A stretch of DNA of 64,000 nt from Pirellulales bacterium (GCA_033762255.1 JANRLT010000017.1:59027-123026); one strand, 5' to 3'; positions 8,244 to 18,384 are shown, counted from the first letter of the stretch. Made by a program: numbers and translations. Notes: a model not told the origin generated them from the letters alone.

Positions 8244-11200
8244 ATGACACCTGCGAAGAAACATCACACCCCGAGAACGGGACAAAAGACTCGGAAGCAA
8301 CCGCTGGTGCTGCTGATTCAAAATGGCCGCGAGGAAGGGCGCCAATATCGCCTCTCTGTGGGGCGTGCTAGCATCGGGCGGGGTCGCGATTGCGATTTAC
8401 GTCTGCGGACACCCAGCCTAGAGCCGTTCGCCGCGGAATTGATTCGCCGTAAAGGCCGCACACAGTTGCGAATCTGGGGAAAAAACGTCCGTGTCAACGG
8501 CCGTCGCCTGGCCAAGCACGAACTTGCACTAGGAGATCAATTGCAATTTGGTCCCTATAGCCTGCTTGTACTAGAGGGTGCCCCACTGGCAGTCGTTCGC
8601 ACCACGTCCACAACCCAGCGAAAAACACCCCAGCCTAGCCCAGCTGGCCAGACCTCCCCGCGTTACGCTAGAAAAGCTCATCAGAATAAATCACAGTCCA
8701 CAAGCAAATCACGTCCTTCCCAGCCAAAGCCCTTGCGGATAGCCGCAAAAAAGCTGCGTCATCTTCCACGCGACCTGTGGCAAGATGTGAGTGAACCGAC
8801 ATTCCCGGTGGATCTTGGCCCACGGCGAAAAAAGCCAGCATCCAACCGCGGAAAAAACTCACACGCGCCTGTGCCAACTAGTTCTGTCGCTCCCGAATCG
8901 GGTCATTTGCGTGAATTACGAAAAAAGTTGCAAGCGCGCCGCTTACAACTCAAAGAGGTCCAACGCCAATACAATCAACAACTGGCTGATGTCACCGAAC
9001 GGCAAGCCCAGCTCGAGGGAAAAGCGGCCAACTTGCTAACCCAACAGGAACAGTTGACCCTGCAGCGAACCGATCTTGAACGTCAATTGCTCGAATTTGA
9101 CGCCGAACGGCAAGAATGGCAAACCCGCAATCGCCAAATTGAACAATACCAGTTTGAACTAGAAAGCCGCCTGGAAAGCCTGCATGCGCGCGAGGTTAAC
9201 TGCGAACGCTTGTCCGCCGAGTTGGATGAGCAAAGCCTGGCCTTGGGCCGGCAAAGCCAGGAACTCTGGGCGCGGGCCGCGGAACAATCCGCCACGCATG
9301 AAGCCCAAGCACGGCGGCAATGGGAACTTGATTTGCAACAAGGGGAATTAACCACCCAACAACAAGAGTTAGGCCGCATCCTGGATCAGCTGGACAACCA
9401 ACAAATCCAGCTTCAAGCCGCGCGGCGGGAATTGCAGTTAGACACCGAGTCGCTCGCCCAGGCCCGCCAAACAGTGGAGCGTGAGCAGGTGGAACTTTGC
9501 GCGCGGCAACAGGCCGCGGAGGAACTGCAATCCACGCTCGCCCACGCGCAAGGGGAGTTAGCGCAACTTCGGTCCGATTTGGATCGACGCCAGGCCGAAT
9601 GCCTGGCGGAAGAAGCAAAATTGTCAGCCGCCGCCGCGCGGCTACGCCACGAACAAGCGGACTTGGAAAATCTACAAGCCGCGTTTAATGCCGCTCAGGA
9701 CGAGTTTCATCGGCAATCCGCGGAACAAGCCGCCTCCGGCGAACAATTGCGGCAGCTAGCCGCAGATTTAAACACCCAGCGCGAACAACTGGCCCAACAA
9801 CAGGAACTGGCCACGACCAGGGCCGCGGAACTGGCGTCTCAACAGGCCGACCTGCAAGCCGCTTGGTCCAAGTTTACCCAAGAACAATCCGAGCTTGACC
9901 GACGATCCCAACAGGTGGCGGATTCCCAACATGCGGCGGAGCAAACCACTCTGCAACTGGCCGCGAGTGAACAAGAATTGGAATCGCGCCGCGCGCGGCT
10001 GGACCAACTCGACCAGGAACAACAGCAGCGTCAAAACGCGCTGGAGCAAGTCAGCGCGCGCTTATCCCAAGAACGTCATGAACTGGAACGCCAGCGGGCT
10101 GAATGCCAAGCCGGCCAAGAGCTACTTGCCTGCCAGCATGCACAATTAACGGAACAGTTGACAGAACTTTGCCAGACGCGCCAGCAACACCATGCATTAT
10201 TAGGCGAACTCAATCAACAACAAGCGGCAATCGCCTGTGACCAACAAGCAAACCAGGATTTAGCGGCCCAACTGCAAGGGGAGCGCGCGGAACTAACCGC
10301 GTTGCGTGAGGAATTGGAAACCGCGCGGGTGGCCCTGGATGCGGAATTGTCCGCCCATCGCGCCCAATGGCAAGCTCTTCAGTCCGAGCAAGAGCGGCAA
10401 GCGGGGGAACTGGCTAGCGCGCAACAACTGTTGGCGGAAAGCCAAACCCAGCTTTTGGTGGAGCAAAACCAGCTTGCCGCGGAGCGCGGCCAACTGGCTG
10501 ACAGTTGGACCGAACTGCGAACTGCTCTGGAGACCGCTTGCCAGCAACAGACCAAGTTACAAGCGGCCCAAGAGGAACTGCGCCGGGCGGAGACGGCGTT
10601 GCTGTCACGGCAAGCCGACCTGGCCGCCCAACAAGCTGCGTGCGATGCCCGCCAGTCCGAACAGACCACCCAGGGCCTAGCGATCCAACAGCAACTGGAC
10701 GAGCTAGCCCGGCAACGATGCGAACTGGACCAGTTCCAGGCTGACCTGGCCGCCCAACAAGCCGCGTGCGATATCCGCCAGTCCGAACAGACCACCCAGG
10801 GCCTAGCGATCCAACAGCAACTGGACGAGCTAGCCCGGCAACGATGCGAACTGGACCAGCTCCAGGCCGACCTGGCCGCCCAAAGCGCGGTATTAGCTGA
10901 GCAATTCACCCAGTCAACCACTCAAAATCAAGCGTTGGAAGCCGCGCGGAAATCGCTCCAGGCCGATCTCGCCACGTTGCGGGCCGCCCAAGAGGACTTG
11001 GCCGCCACGACAGCCGACGTTGACGCGGCTAAAGCGGAATTTCACGCCGCAAAAATAGAATTTCAGGCCATCCAAGAGGATTTTAAGCTCGCCCAAGCCG
11101 AATTCTTAACCGCGCAAGGACAATTGCATGACGCGCAAGCGGCATTGGCCGCGCAACAAACCGAGTACCACCAAGAACGGGACCGGCAGGTAGAAGCACG

Positions 11201-13574
11201 CGCTCAACTGCAACATTCCCTAACGGAATTTGCCAACCGTCAGGCGACCAGTGAACGGGAATTGACAGCGCGGCGGGAAGAATTGGCCCAGCGCGAACAG
11301 ACATTGGCTGATTGGCAAAATCAATTGCAGGTCGAGCAAACCCGGCTCACCCTGCTGGCCAACCAATTATCCAGCAAATCCCGGCAGGCGGAATTAGCCT
11401 ACAGTTCCCACGTCGCCGAGATGGACGCGATCAACGCGGCCGCCGCGCAAGTCGCGCGGGAACGGGAAGAGTTGACCGTAGCTGAGGCGGAATTGGCCTT
11501 GGCACGGGAAAAATTTGCCCTGCGGCGCGAGGCACTGGAACAACTACTGGTGGAGGAACGGGATCTTTTGGCGGCAGAGCGTGCCCGGCGGGTTGTTAAC
11601 CGCCAACGCGACCTAGCCGCGCTGGAATCCGCGCAGCGGCAAATTGTCCGGCAAGAAAGGGAATTGCGGGAACGCTGGTCCAGACTTGATTCCCGCGCAC
11701 ATGAGATTAATTCCGCCGCCGTTGCGGCCGCGACACTACAAACCCAACTGGCGGCGCGCACCGCTGACTTGGAACAGGCTCAATTCGCCCTTGATTTGCA
11801 ACGCCAAGAGCATGACCAAGCTTGGCAGTCGCTTGCTCAAGCCCGCGCGCAACACGCTCAAGAAATTGCCACCTGGCAAGAACAAGCCCTCCAGCGGCAA
11901 AGCGAGGTACGGCATTTGGAAGGCTGCCAGACGGCTTTTGCCGCGGAACGACAAGCCTGGGAAACCCAACAAGCCGCCTGGCAGGAGGAACGTCAGGCTT
12001 GGCAGTCAGAGCGTCAAGCCTGGGAAGCGGCAAAAGAGGATAACACAGCCCGGCATATGGCCCTAGACCATGCCGCCGCGCTGCAAGAACAACAGTTAAC
12101 GTGCGCGGATTTACAATCCCGCCTGGCGATCGCGGAACAAGAGCTTCGCGACTATCACATCAAGCTAGATTCAGCGCAAACAACCTTGCTGCAAGCCACG
12201 CGGGAATTGGAACAAGTCCGCGCGGAATTGTCCCAGCAAACCACGGCGCGGCAGACGGACGCAGATCTCCAGCGTCAAAACGTTGAGCAATTGCAAGCGC
12301 AACTCCACGAGGAACAAGCATTGGCCGAAGGGTTGCGCGGGGAGTTGGCAACCCTGGCGGCGGACTTGGCCACAGCGCGTGCGGAATTACACCGTCGGCC
12401 AATGATAATGGAATCCGCAGAACAGCGGACAGAAACAAGCACGGCTACAGACGCCCAGGAAACCGCGGAGCCGGTATATTCCCCGGTGCTCTCGCTAACC
12501 GCACCCTGCGATCCACAGGAAATTGGGGCGGAGGAAATAGCCCCGGACAACGTCGCTGACAACCGCGACGGTGCCAGCGAGGATGCCATTTTTTCCCGAT
12601 TACAGGCGTTTGCCATTTTGCGCCCCCCCGCGGACGCTCCGGCATCCACTCAGCAGGACAGTAATTTCCCAGGTGGCGCGACTGCTTCCCCCGGCGCGGA
12701 TGCAGGCTCCCCCGCCACAACGTTAATGGCTGATGACACCAACGAAAATGAACCCGATGGCGGCTCCTTCGCCACGGATGAAGCATCAGCCACGGAGGGA
12801 ATTGTAAACGCGCAAGCGGATTTGGACGCCCCGTCCGTCTCTGACTCATCACACCTAGAGGAAGTTCCCCGGACCACGATTGCCACAACAGGCCACGCCG
12901 CTCAGGACCAAACCACCGCGGAACCTACTCAGGACGATGAGGCCCACGAAGAATCGATAGATGACTACATGCAGCGGTTACTAAACCGGATGCGGGGGGG
13001 AACTTCCGAGGCTTCGGCACCGACGGCCCGCGTCAAACCAACCGTCCCGACCGCCACCCCCGTCCAGCCGCAAGCGTCGGTTATGGCCCAGACCAATCCA
13101 GCCACTCCCCCCGTCGTCGAACCCGCCAAACCCAAGCGCGAGTACGTGCGCAGCGCCGCGCCCGAAAAAGAATCCGACCTGGCCGCCATGCGCGAACTGG
13201 CGAATCATTCGGCCCGTACCGCCGTCCGCGCCAGCCAACAACAACGCGTTCAACATCAGGTTTTTCAAGGGACCGTGATCAGCCTGGGTTGTGTGCTGGT
13301 GAGCGGGGCTTTGTGGATTTTTGCCCCGGCTGACAATTGGATGGCACGCGCGGGGGCTTGTGTCGGCGCATTGGCCAGTCTGGCCATGCTGACGTACACG
13401 GTGGTTTCCTCGCGTGGAAATTTCTTGAACGATTTGCGCGATGAACTAAGCATGTCCCCCGCCGAAGCTCCCCTTGTCCCCACCCAGCATCCGGCGGGAG
13501 AAAAGGCTGCTTCAGCGGAAAAGCCTATCGTCCTGGCAAATCCCCCCTCAATCCATGTTGCCCCTGGTAAGTAA
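8244..13574 (+). CDS. FHA-domain giant coiled-coil membrane protein
   Basis: 1776 residues. An FHA-like domain (about 23-115) keeps the VGRASIGRGRDCDLRL and VNGRRL elements, but the usual SxxH signature reads SLEPFAAEL, so phosphothreonine binding may be weak or lost. A basic Ser/Lys linker (about 115-215) leads into roughly 1170 residues of continuous Gln/Glu/Ala/Leu-rich coiled coil (about 218-1390). An acidic disordered region follows (about 1390-1565), then the short motif IDDYMQRLLNRMRGG (about 1572), a Pro-rich stretch and two hydrophobic helices (about 1672-1722) before a short tail. There is no signal peptide, so I infer a cytoplasmic rod anchored to the inner membrane by its C-terminus. 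Similar FHA/coiled-coil proteins occur in planctomycetes; their job is not known to me. An internal 42-residue duplication is described separately. Confidence 0.85.
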   Translation: MTPAKKHHTPRTGQKTRKQPLVLLIQNGREEGRQYRLSVGRASIGRGRDCDLRLRTPSLEPFAAELIRRKGRTQLRIWGKNVRVNGRRLAKHELALGDQLQFGPYSLLVLEGAPLAVVRTTSTTQRKTPQPSPAGQTSPRYARKAHQNKSQSTSKSRPSQPKPLRIAAKKLRHLPRDLWQDVSEPTFPVDLGPRRKKPASNRGKNSHAPVPTSSVAPESGHLRELRKKLQARRLQLKEVQRQYNQQLADVTERQAQLEGKAANLLTQQEQLTLQRTDLERQLLEFDAERQEWQTRNRQIEQYQFELESRLESLHAREVNCERLSAELDEQSLALGRQSQELWARAAEQSATHEAQARRQWELDLQQGELTTQQQELGRILDQLDNQQIQLQAARRELQLDTESLAQARQTVEREQVELCARQQAAEELQSTLAHAQGELAQLRSDLDRRQAECLAEEAKLSAAAARLRHEQADLENLQAAFNAAQDEFHRQSAEQAASGEQLRQLAADLNTQREQLAQQQELATTRAAELASQQADLQAAWSKFTQEQSELDRRSQQVADSQHAAEQTTLQLAASEQELESRRARLDQLDQEQQQRQNALEQVSARLSQERHELERQRAECQAGQELLACQHAQLTEQLTELCQTRQQHHALLGELNQQQAAIACDQQANQDLAAQLQGERAELTALREELETARVALDAELSAHRAQWQALQSEQERQAGELASAQQLLAESQTQLLVEQNQLAAERGQLADSWTELRTALETACQQQTKLQAAQEELRRAETALLSRQADLAAQQAACDARQSEQTTQGLAIQQQLDELARQRCELDQFQADLAAQQAACDIRQSEQTTQGLAIQQQLDELARQRCELDQLQADLAAQSAVLAEQFTQSTTQNQALEAARKSLQADLATLRAAQEDLAATTADVDAAKAEFHAAKIEFQAIQEDFKLAQAEFLTAQGQLHDAQAALAAQQTEYHQERDRQVEARAQLQHSLTEFANRQATSERELTARREELAQREQTLADWQNQLQVEQTRLTLLANQLSSKSRQAELAYSSHVAEMDAINAAAAQVAREREELTVAEAELALAREKFALRREALEQLLVEERDLLAAERARRVVNRQRDLAALESAQRQIVRQERELRERWSRLDSRAHEINSAAVAAATLQTQLAARTADLEQAQFALDLQRQEHDQAWQSLAQARAQHAQEIATWQEQALQRQSEVRHLEGCQTAFAAERQAWETQQAAWQEERQAWQSERQAWEAAKEDNTARHMALDHAAALQEQQLTCADLQSRLAIAEQELRDYHIKLDSAQTTLLQATRELEQVRAELSQQTTARQTDADLQRQNVEQLQAQLHEEQALAEGLRGELATLAADLATARAELHRRPMIMESAEQRTETSTATDAQETAEPVYSPVLSLTAPCDPQEIGAEEIAPDNVADNRDGASEDAIFSRLQAFAILRPPADAPASTQQDSNFPGGATASPGADAGSPATTLMADDTNENEPDGGSFATDEASATEGIVNAQADLDAPSVSDSSHLEEVPRTTIATTGHAAQDQTTAEPTQDDEAHEESIDDYMQRLLNRMRGGTSEASAPTARVKPTVPTATPVQPQASVMAQTNPATPPVVEPAKPKREYVRSAAPEKESDLAAMRELANHSARTAVRASQQQRVQHQVFQGTVISLGCVLVSGALWIFAPADNWMARAGACVGALASLAMLTYTVVSSRGNFLNDLRDELSMSPAEAPLVPTQHPAGEKAASAEKPIVLANPPSIHVAPGK
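10617..10868 (+). repeat. 126-bp tandem duplication inside the coiled coil
   Basis: Two adjacent 126-base units (10617-10742 and 10743-10868) differ at only five positions by eye; a partial third unit begins at 10869. 126 bases is 42 codons, exactly six heptads, so the coiled-coil register is kept. The near identity points to a recent event. Confidence 0.9.
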
Positions 13575-13699
13575 GCTTCACGGGGCAGCCACTGCCGGCG
13601 AAATGCGGCGAATCACGGAACTTTGACGGGCACAATCCCTTCAGGGCCAATCACGCCTTTGCTACGGAAATTGGGAGACTGCCCACCAGTGTGGATGTG

Positions 13700-14077
13700 C
13701 TACGGTACGATGATTGGCTGAATTTGCAGATTTTCAAAATCAGGCATCTCAATTCGTTTCACTTTCTTACCAAGCTCTTTGATTAATTGTCCTTGAGATT
13801 CCTCAATCTTACTGGTCAGGGCCGACTCAAAAGTTTCCTCCGAGCCACAGGCCCAAAGAATATAATCCAGGCCGCAGTGAGGATTGCGTTTTTGCAAATC
13901 CGTGGCGGCACACTGGTATGCGGTAAACGACGCCCCACCGACAAACAGTACCGCCAGGATGCCAATCCCCCAATTCAAGAGGGAACTTAACCGCTCACCC
14001 GCTGTGGTCGTGCCCGCAAGGGTCTCCACGGATTCGTCCTCGGCATCGCTAACAAATTCTTTCGCAAATTCCGACAT
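13700..14077 (-). CDS. Small single-pass membrane protein, unknown
   Basis: 125 residues: an acidic N-terminus, one hydrophobic segment (about 35-57, WGIGILAVLFVGGASFTAY) and a hydrophilic tail containing three cysteines near residues 56, 68 and 77 and a Lys/Glu-rich amphipathic stretch (ESQGQLIKELGKKVKRIEM). GAGGTGG precedes the ATG at the right distance, which supports it as a real gene. I do not recognise the family. It converges with the giant FHA gene (about 125 bases between the stops) but nothing ties the two functionally. Confidence 0.65.
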   Translation of the reverse strand: MSEFAKEFVSDAEDESVETLAGTTTAGERLSSLLNWGIGILAVLFVGGASFTAYQCAATDLQKRNPHCGLDYILWACGSEETFESALTSKIEESQGQLIKELGKKVKRIEMPDFENLQIQPIIVP

Positions 14078-14479
14078 AAGCCACCTCAGTTATGGGCAAG
14101 ATAAGTAGAATAGAGCCCGACGATTCGGGTGTTGATCAACCCGACGACACCTCGGACCCTCTGAAACCCTAGCATGACCAGCCAAAGAGAGCGCAAAACT
14201 TGACCAGAAACCCTTCAAGTGATTTGCTTTTCTAATTCTACGGTTACACAAAATCAAATTTGACGATTTTAACGAGAGAGCCGAGGTGTCATCAAAAAAC
14301 GCCGGGCTCTTTTGCTTACTCGCGCGGCATAATCGTTGACACTTTGGGCAAGTCCATTTATTCTAAACAATATTAGATTTTTTACGGCTAGAGAAATGCT
14401 TAATCCCTAAGCAATCGCTACCGTCCCCTTTTCCATAATCGCAGTTGCTAATAGCCTGCGGTCCCAGTGAGTAACAGGC
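14078..14479. other. Intergenic region upstream of argH
   Basis: 402 bases between divergent starts. A weak inverted repeat (AGAGCC near 14279 with GGGCTCTTTT near 14308) could be a small terminator or leader hairpin; nothing else is seen. Confidence 0.4.
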
Positions 14480-15859
14480 GTGGCAGAAAAAGCATGGTCA
14501 GGAGTGTTTTCCACGGACACGGATGCCCGCGTCGAGCAGTTTACAGAAAGCATTAGCTTTGACCAGCGACTGTTTGCCTTTGATATTGATGGTTCAATCG
14601 CCCATGCCCAGATGTTAGCAAAGGTGGGTTTGATAAACCCTGACGAATGCCAAAAAATTGAGCAGGGGCTGCTGGGGATTCGCCGCGACATTGAAGCGGG
14701 GAAGTTCACCTACTCCATCAGCTTGGAGGACATCCACCTCCATATTGAGCGAGCGTTGATAGAACGGATCGGCGATGTGGGGCGCAAGCTGCACACGGGA
14801 CGGAGTCGCAACGATCAGGTCTCGACCGATTTACGCCTTTGGTGCCGCTGGGCGATTGATGAGATCTCCGTCCGGTTGCGGACCTTGCAACGGGCGTTTG
14901 TCAGTTTATGCCGCCGGGATCAGGGAGTCATATTACCGGGCTATACGCATATGCAGCGGGCCCAACCGGTGTTGGCCGCGCACTATTGGCTGGCGTACTG
15001 CGAGAAATGGGAGCGAGATCGCCAGCGACTGGCTGATTGCCGTCGACGGGTCAACCAACTCAGCCTGGGGGCGGCGGCGCTGGCGGGGACCAGCCTCCCA
15101 ATCGACCGGCACGATGTGGCCGAAAGACTAGGATTTGAAGGGGTTCTGGCCAACAGCCTGGACATTAGCAGTGATCGCGATTTTGTGCTGGAGTTCGCGT
15201 TTGTGCTCAGTGTGATTGCCCTGCACCTGAGTGGTTGGGCGGAGGAATGGATTTTGTGGTCCACGACCGAATTTAATTTTTTAAAGTTGCCGCAGGCGTT
15301 TTGCACGGGTTCGTCCATCATGCCGCAAAAGGTCAATCCCGATGTGCTGGAATTGACCCGCGGCAAAACCGCGCGGGTGATCGGCGATTTGCAGGCGCTG
15401 TTAGTCTTGGTAAAGGGCCTGCCGCTGGCCTACAACCGCGATTTACAAGAGGACAAGCCCCGAATTTTTGATGCCTTTGACACCGTCGCGGCCACGCTGG
15501 AGGTGGCGGCCCCGCTGGTGGCCTTGACCGAACTCAACCACGCGGCCATTGCCGAACGGCTGGATCGGGGGCATTTGGACGCGACCACCTTGATGGAAGA
15601 ACTGATCCGCCGGGGCATTCCCCAGCGCACCGCGCATGAAATCGTGGGGAAGCTAGTCCGGCTGGCGCTGGATAAAAACGCGCGACTGGCGGACCTGAGT
15701 TTGGCGGAATTGCAAAGCGTGCATCCCGACTTGGATGCTTCGCTCTACCAGGTGCTGGGCGTGGAGCAGGCCATCGCCCGGTTTGTCAGTTACGGATCGA
15801 CCGCTCCGACGGAAGTGGACCGGCAGATTGGCATTTGGGAAGAAAAGGTGGGAATGTAG
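14480..15859 (+). CDS. argH: Argininosuccinate lyase ArgH
   Basis: Last step of arginine synthesis: splits argininosuccinate into arginine and fumarate; cytoplasmic homotetramer of the fumarase/aspartase superfamily. 459 residues, normal length, beginning at a GTG. Seen: HTGRSRNDQV (about 106-115), the general-base region GYTHMQRAQPV (about 154), and the superfamily signature GSSIMPQKVNPD (about 276-287). Other arginine genes are absent from the window, so it is unlinked here. No strong ribosome binding site is visible, so the exact start is slightly uncertain. Confidence 0.95.
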   Translation: MAEKAWSGVFSTDTDARVEQFTESISFDQRLFAFDIDGSIAHAQMLAKVGLINPDECQKIEQGLLGIRRDIEAGKFTYSISLEDIHLHIERALIERIGDVGRKLHTGRSRNDQVSTDLRLWCRWAIDEISVRLRTLQRAFVSLCRRDQGVILPGYTHMQRAQPVLAAHYWLAYCEKWERDRQRLADCRRRVNQLSLGAAALAGTSLPIDRHDVAERLGFEGVLANSLDISSDRDFVLEFAFVLSVIALHLSGWAEEWILWSTTEFNFLKLPQAFCTGSSIMPQKVNPDVLELTRGKTARVIGDLQALLVLVKGLPLAYNRDLQEDKPRIFDAFDTVAATLEVAAPLVALTELNHAAIAERLDRGHLDATTLMEELIRRGIPQRTAHEIVGKLVRLALDKNARLADLSLAELQSVHPDLDASLYQVLGVEQAIARFVSYGSTAPTEVDRQIGIWEEKVGM

Positions 15860-15974
15860 GAGGCGCAGAAAAGAAACTTGCAGGCGCAGGGTGAGTGTCC
15901 CCTGGAACAATTTCGCGCAGGGGTGCGGAGGAACAGGGGTGCCAGGGTGATAAGGTCAACGAGAATTTGTAGGG

Positions 15975-16011
15975 GGCGACTCTGTCGCCGAATAGGATCT
16001 CAATCTGAGAT
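15975..16011. repeat. Two consecutive perfect hairpins between argH and the HEAT gene
   Basis: GGCGAC-TCT-GTCGCC (15975-15989) and ATCTCA-ATC-TGAGAT (15997-16011), each a six-base perfect stem with a three-base loop. No T-run follows, so they are not typical terminators; the first looks like a common planctomycete intergenic repeat. Confidence 0.5.
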
Positions 16012-16050
16012 TTGATATTTGATATATGGGATTCCACAGCACAACTGGTT

Positions 16051-18384
16051 ATGGCCAAACAAATGAAAACGCTCAACAATTGCCGTTCGGACAATCATGT
16101 ATATCTGTCGATGATTTGCCTATTGTCTGGCATTTTCGCAGTTATGTTGCTGGTCTGCACGGGATCGACCGTTTCCGCCCAGGACCCGTTTGATGACGTG
16201 CCGGCGGCGCCGGTCGCCGCGCCTGATCCCGCTCCCCCGGTGAATCCCCGCGCGCCCAAGGGGGTCCCGCTGATTGATGAAAACACCCCTTTGGCTGTCC
16301 GCGCCATCCTTGAGGCCAATCCCACGACACCGCTGGAATTGATCGAGGCAATTGATATTCTGGCCCGGTTGCGCGCTTATCCCGCCGCTCGGGAATTGAT
16401 CAAGAAGTTGCTCGCCGCAAATCCCGATGATGCCACGCTGGCCGCGGCCGTCCAAAAATTTGACCCGGATATGTGGCTGCGACTTTCGCGCGATCCGGAA
16501 ATTCCCGCCGATTACAAAGCCCTGATCCTTCGCGCGCTGCAAGCGGCCAAAAAGCAAAGCGAAGACCCCGCGCGGCTGCAAAAACTACTCGACGACTACC
16601 TGACCGCCCAGGGGGATAACGCCCTATTTGAGCCGTTCCAAGGGTTGCTGACCGCGGGGGAAGCGGGGGCCGCGGCGGCGATTCACGCGCTGGCCCGCGC
16701 GGATTTAACCGCCGCGCAGCTCGACCGGATTCGCTTGCTTTTGTCGCGCATGGAACGGGGGGCGATTCAGCCGCTGATTGGCGCGCTGGCCACCGATAAT
16801 GACGCCCAGCGCGCTGTGGTGCTAGAAATGTTGGCTAAAATCGGGGGGCGGACCACGGCCCCCTGGCTAATGGCCTGGGGGGTGCTGGATGCCCCCGCCG
16901 CGGCTAAATCGCGCGCGGCGGCGCAAGCCGCCCTGACCGCCCTGTATGGAGCCTCCCCCAGTCGGGTTGCCGCGGCGGAAGTGCTAAAAACCGCCATACA
17001 AAGCTGGCTCAACGACGAGTATCGTTTGCAAATCGATCCCGCGGGGAACGTCGATCTATGGCTGTGGGATAGCGCGGAGGCAAAACTGGTCCCGCAACGG
17101 CTTCCCCAGGCCGCCGCCCAAGCCGCCCGCGCGGCGCGGCTGGCACAAGATTTACTGCGGATCGCCCCCGATGATCCACAAGCCCGGGAATTATGGCTGA
17201 CCGCCAATCTACGCACCGCCGCCTACGGCGCCGGCCTGGAAAATGCCCCCGCGTGGACCCCCGCGGAACTGCAAACGATCACAGAGTTGGGCGGAGATAA
17301 TTTAGAAGCGGTTTTGTTGACTGCCGTAAAAAGTAATGATCATCCCACCGCCGTGGCGGCGATCCATGCCCTGGGCCAGATCGGTCCCTCGGGGACTTTT
17401 GCCGGCCCGCGACCCCATCCGCTGGTGTATGCGCTCCGTTCCATCGATCGACGGGTGCAGTTTGCCGCAGCGCAAATCATTGTTAAGCTTGCCCCTAAAC
17501 TCGCGTTTGCCGGGCAAGGGGAATTTCAAGCGGCACTTGCGCATCTGGCCCGCTCGACCGGCGCGCGGCGGGCCATCGCCGCTTTTCCCAATGCGGCGAC
17601 CGCGACCCGTCTGGCGGGTTACCTGCAAAGCCTGGGTTGGCAGACCGATGCGGCAACCACTGGCTCCGAGGCATTTCGCCTGGCCCAGGAAAACCCCGAT
17701 TGCGAAGTGATTTTGCTAAGCAATCGAATTGATAACTCCCCGCTTTCGGTGGCCTTGCAGGCGATTCGTCGCGATCGACGAACCGCGCGGATCCCCGTGG
17801 TGATCTTGATCGAGGATGCCGCCGAACGCCCGCGTATCAGCCATTTGGCGGACAATGACCCCCTCACCACGATCTTTGTCAGACCCTATGATTTAGACGC
17901 AACCAAATTTGCCGTGGAACAGGCGATGTTTCAGGCCGGCGGCGCGGTCCTTTCTCCCGTCGAGCGACGCTCCCATGGCGACTTTGCGTTGCAAGCCTGG
18001 CTGACGTTGACTGATCCGCTTGCCGCCACCACTCCGGGGTATAAGCGGGATTTGCGGCCGGAGGTGGATTTGCTGGCCGGTTTTTTGGAATTGCCCGAAC
18101 GGAACGCCCAGGCCGCGACTCTGCTGGGAAGAATTGGTAATCAGACCGCGCAAACCGCTTTGATTGACTACGCCAGCCGTCCCGAGACGCCGCTCCCTAG
18201 TCGGGTGGCCGCCGTCCAGGCCTTGACCTCGGCGATTCAGGCCCATGGCATTCAACTGACCCAATTGCAACTGCGTGCCCAATACGAACGCTATAACACG
18301 AGTGCTGGTGAATCAGCGGAAACGCAACAAGTTTTGGGGAGTATTTTGGACGCTTTGGAATTGCCTTTGCGGGCAGCGAAATAG
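16051..18384 (+). CDS. Exported HEAT-repeat protein with embedded receiver-like domain
   Basis: About 777 residues from the ATG at 16051 (16063 is also possible; the frame opens at 16012). A hydrophobic N-terminal segment (about 22-44) ending in VSAQDP looks like a signal peptide. Then comes a Pro-rich linker and alpha-helical HEAT-like repeats (about 70-500 and 635-770). Between them, residues about 503-633 have the alternating pattern of a response-regulator receiver domain: RRAIAAFPNAATATRL, LQSLGWQTDAATTGSEAF, CEVILLSNRI, IPVVILIE, and TIFVRPYD near the end. The phospho-acceptor Asp position reads Ser (LLSNRI) and the usual conserved Lys is Arg (FVRPYD), so it is probably a non-phosphorylated pseudo-receiver. 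No function is known to me. It lies 75 bases upstream of a sigma-54 activator gene and could be co-transcribed. Confidence 0.75.
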   Translation: MAKQMKTLNNCRSDNHVYLSMICLLSGIFAVMLLVCTGSTVSAQDPFDDVPAAPVAAPDPAPPVNPRAPKGVPLIDENTPLAVRAILEANPTTPLELIEAIDILARLRAYPAARELIKKLLAANPDDATLAAAVQKFDPDMWLRLSRDPEIPADYKALILRALQAAKKQSEDPARLQKLLDDYLTAQGDNALFEPFQGLLTAGEAGAAAAIHALARADLTAAQLDRIRLLLSRMERGAIQPLIGALATDNDAQRAVVLEMLAKIGGRTTAPWLMAWGVLDAPAAAKSRAAAQAALTALYGASPSRVAAAEVLKTAIQSWLNDEYRLQIDPAGNVDLWLWDSAEAKLVPQRLPQAAAQAARAARLAQDLLRIAPDDPQARELWLTANLRTAAYGAGLENAPAWTPAELQTITELGGDNLEAVLLTAVKSNDHPTAVAAIHALGQIGPSGTFAGPRPHPLVYALRSIDRRVQFAAAQIIVKLAPKLAFAGQGEFQAALAHLARSTGARRAIAAFPNAATATRLAGYLQSLGWQTDAATTGSEAFRLAQENPDCEVILLSNRIDNSPLSVALQAIRRDRRTARIPVVILIEDAAERPRISHLADNDPLTTIFVRPYDLDATKFAVEQAMFQAGGAVLSPVERRSHGDFALQAWLTLTDPLAATTPGYKRDLRPEVDLLAGFLELPERNAQAATLLGRIGNQTAQTALIDYASRPETPLPSRVAAVQALTSAIQAHGIQLTQLQLRAQYERYNTSAGESAETQQVLGSILDALELPLRAAK

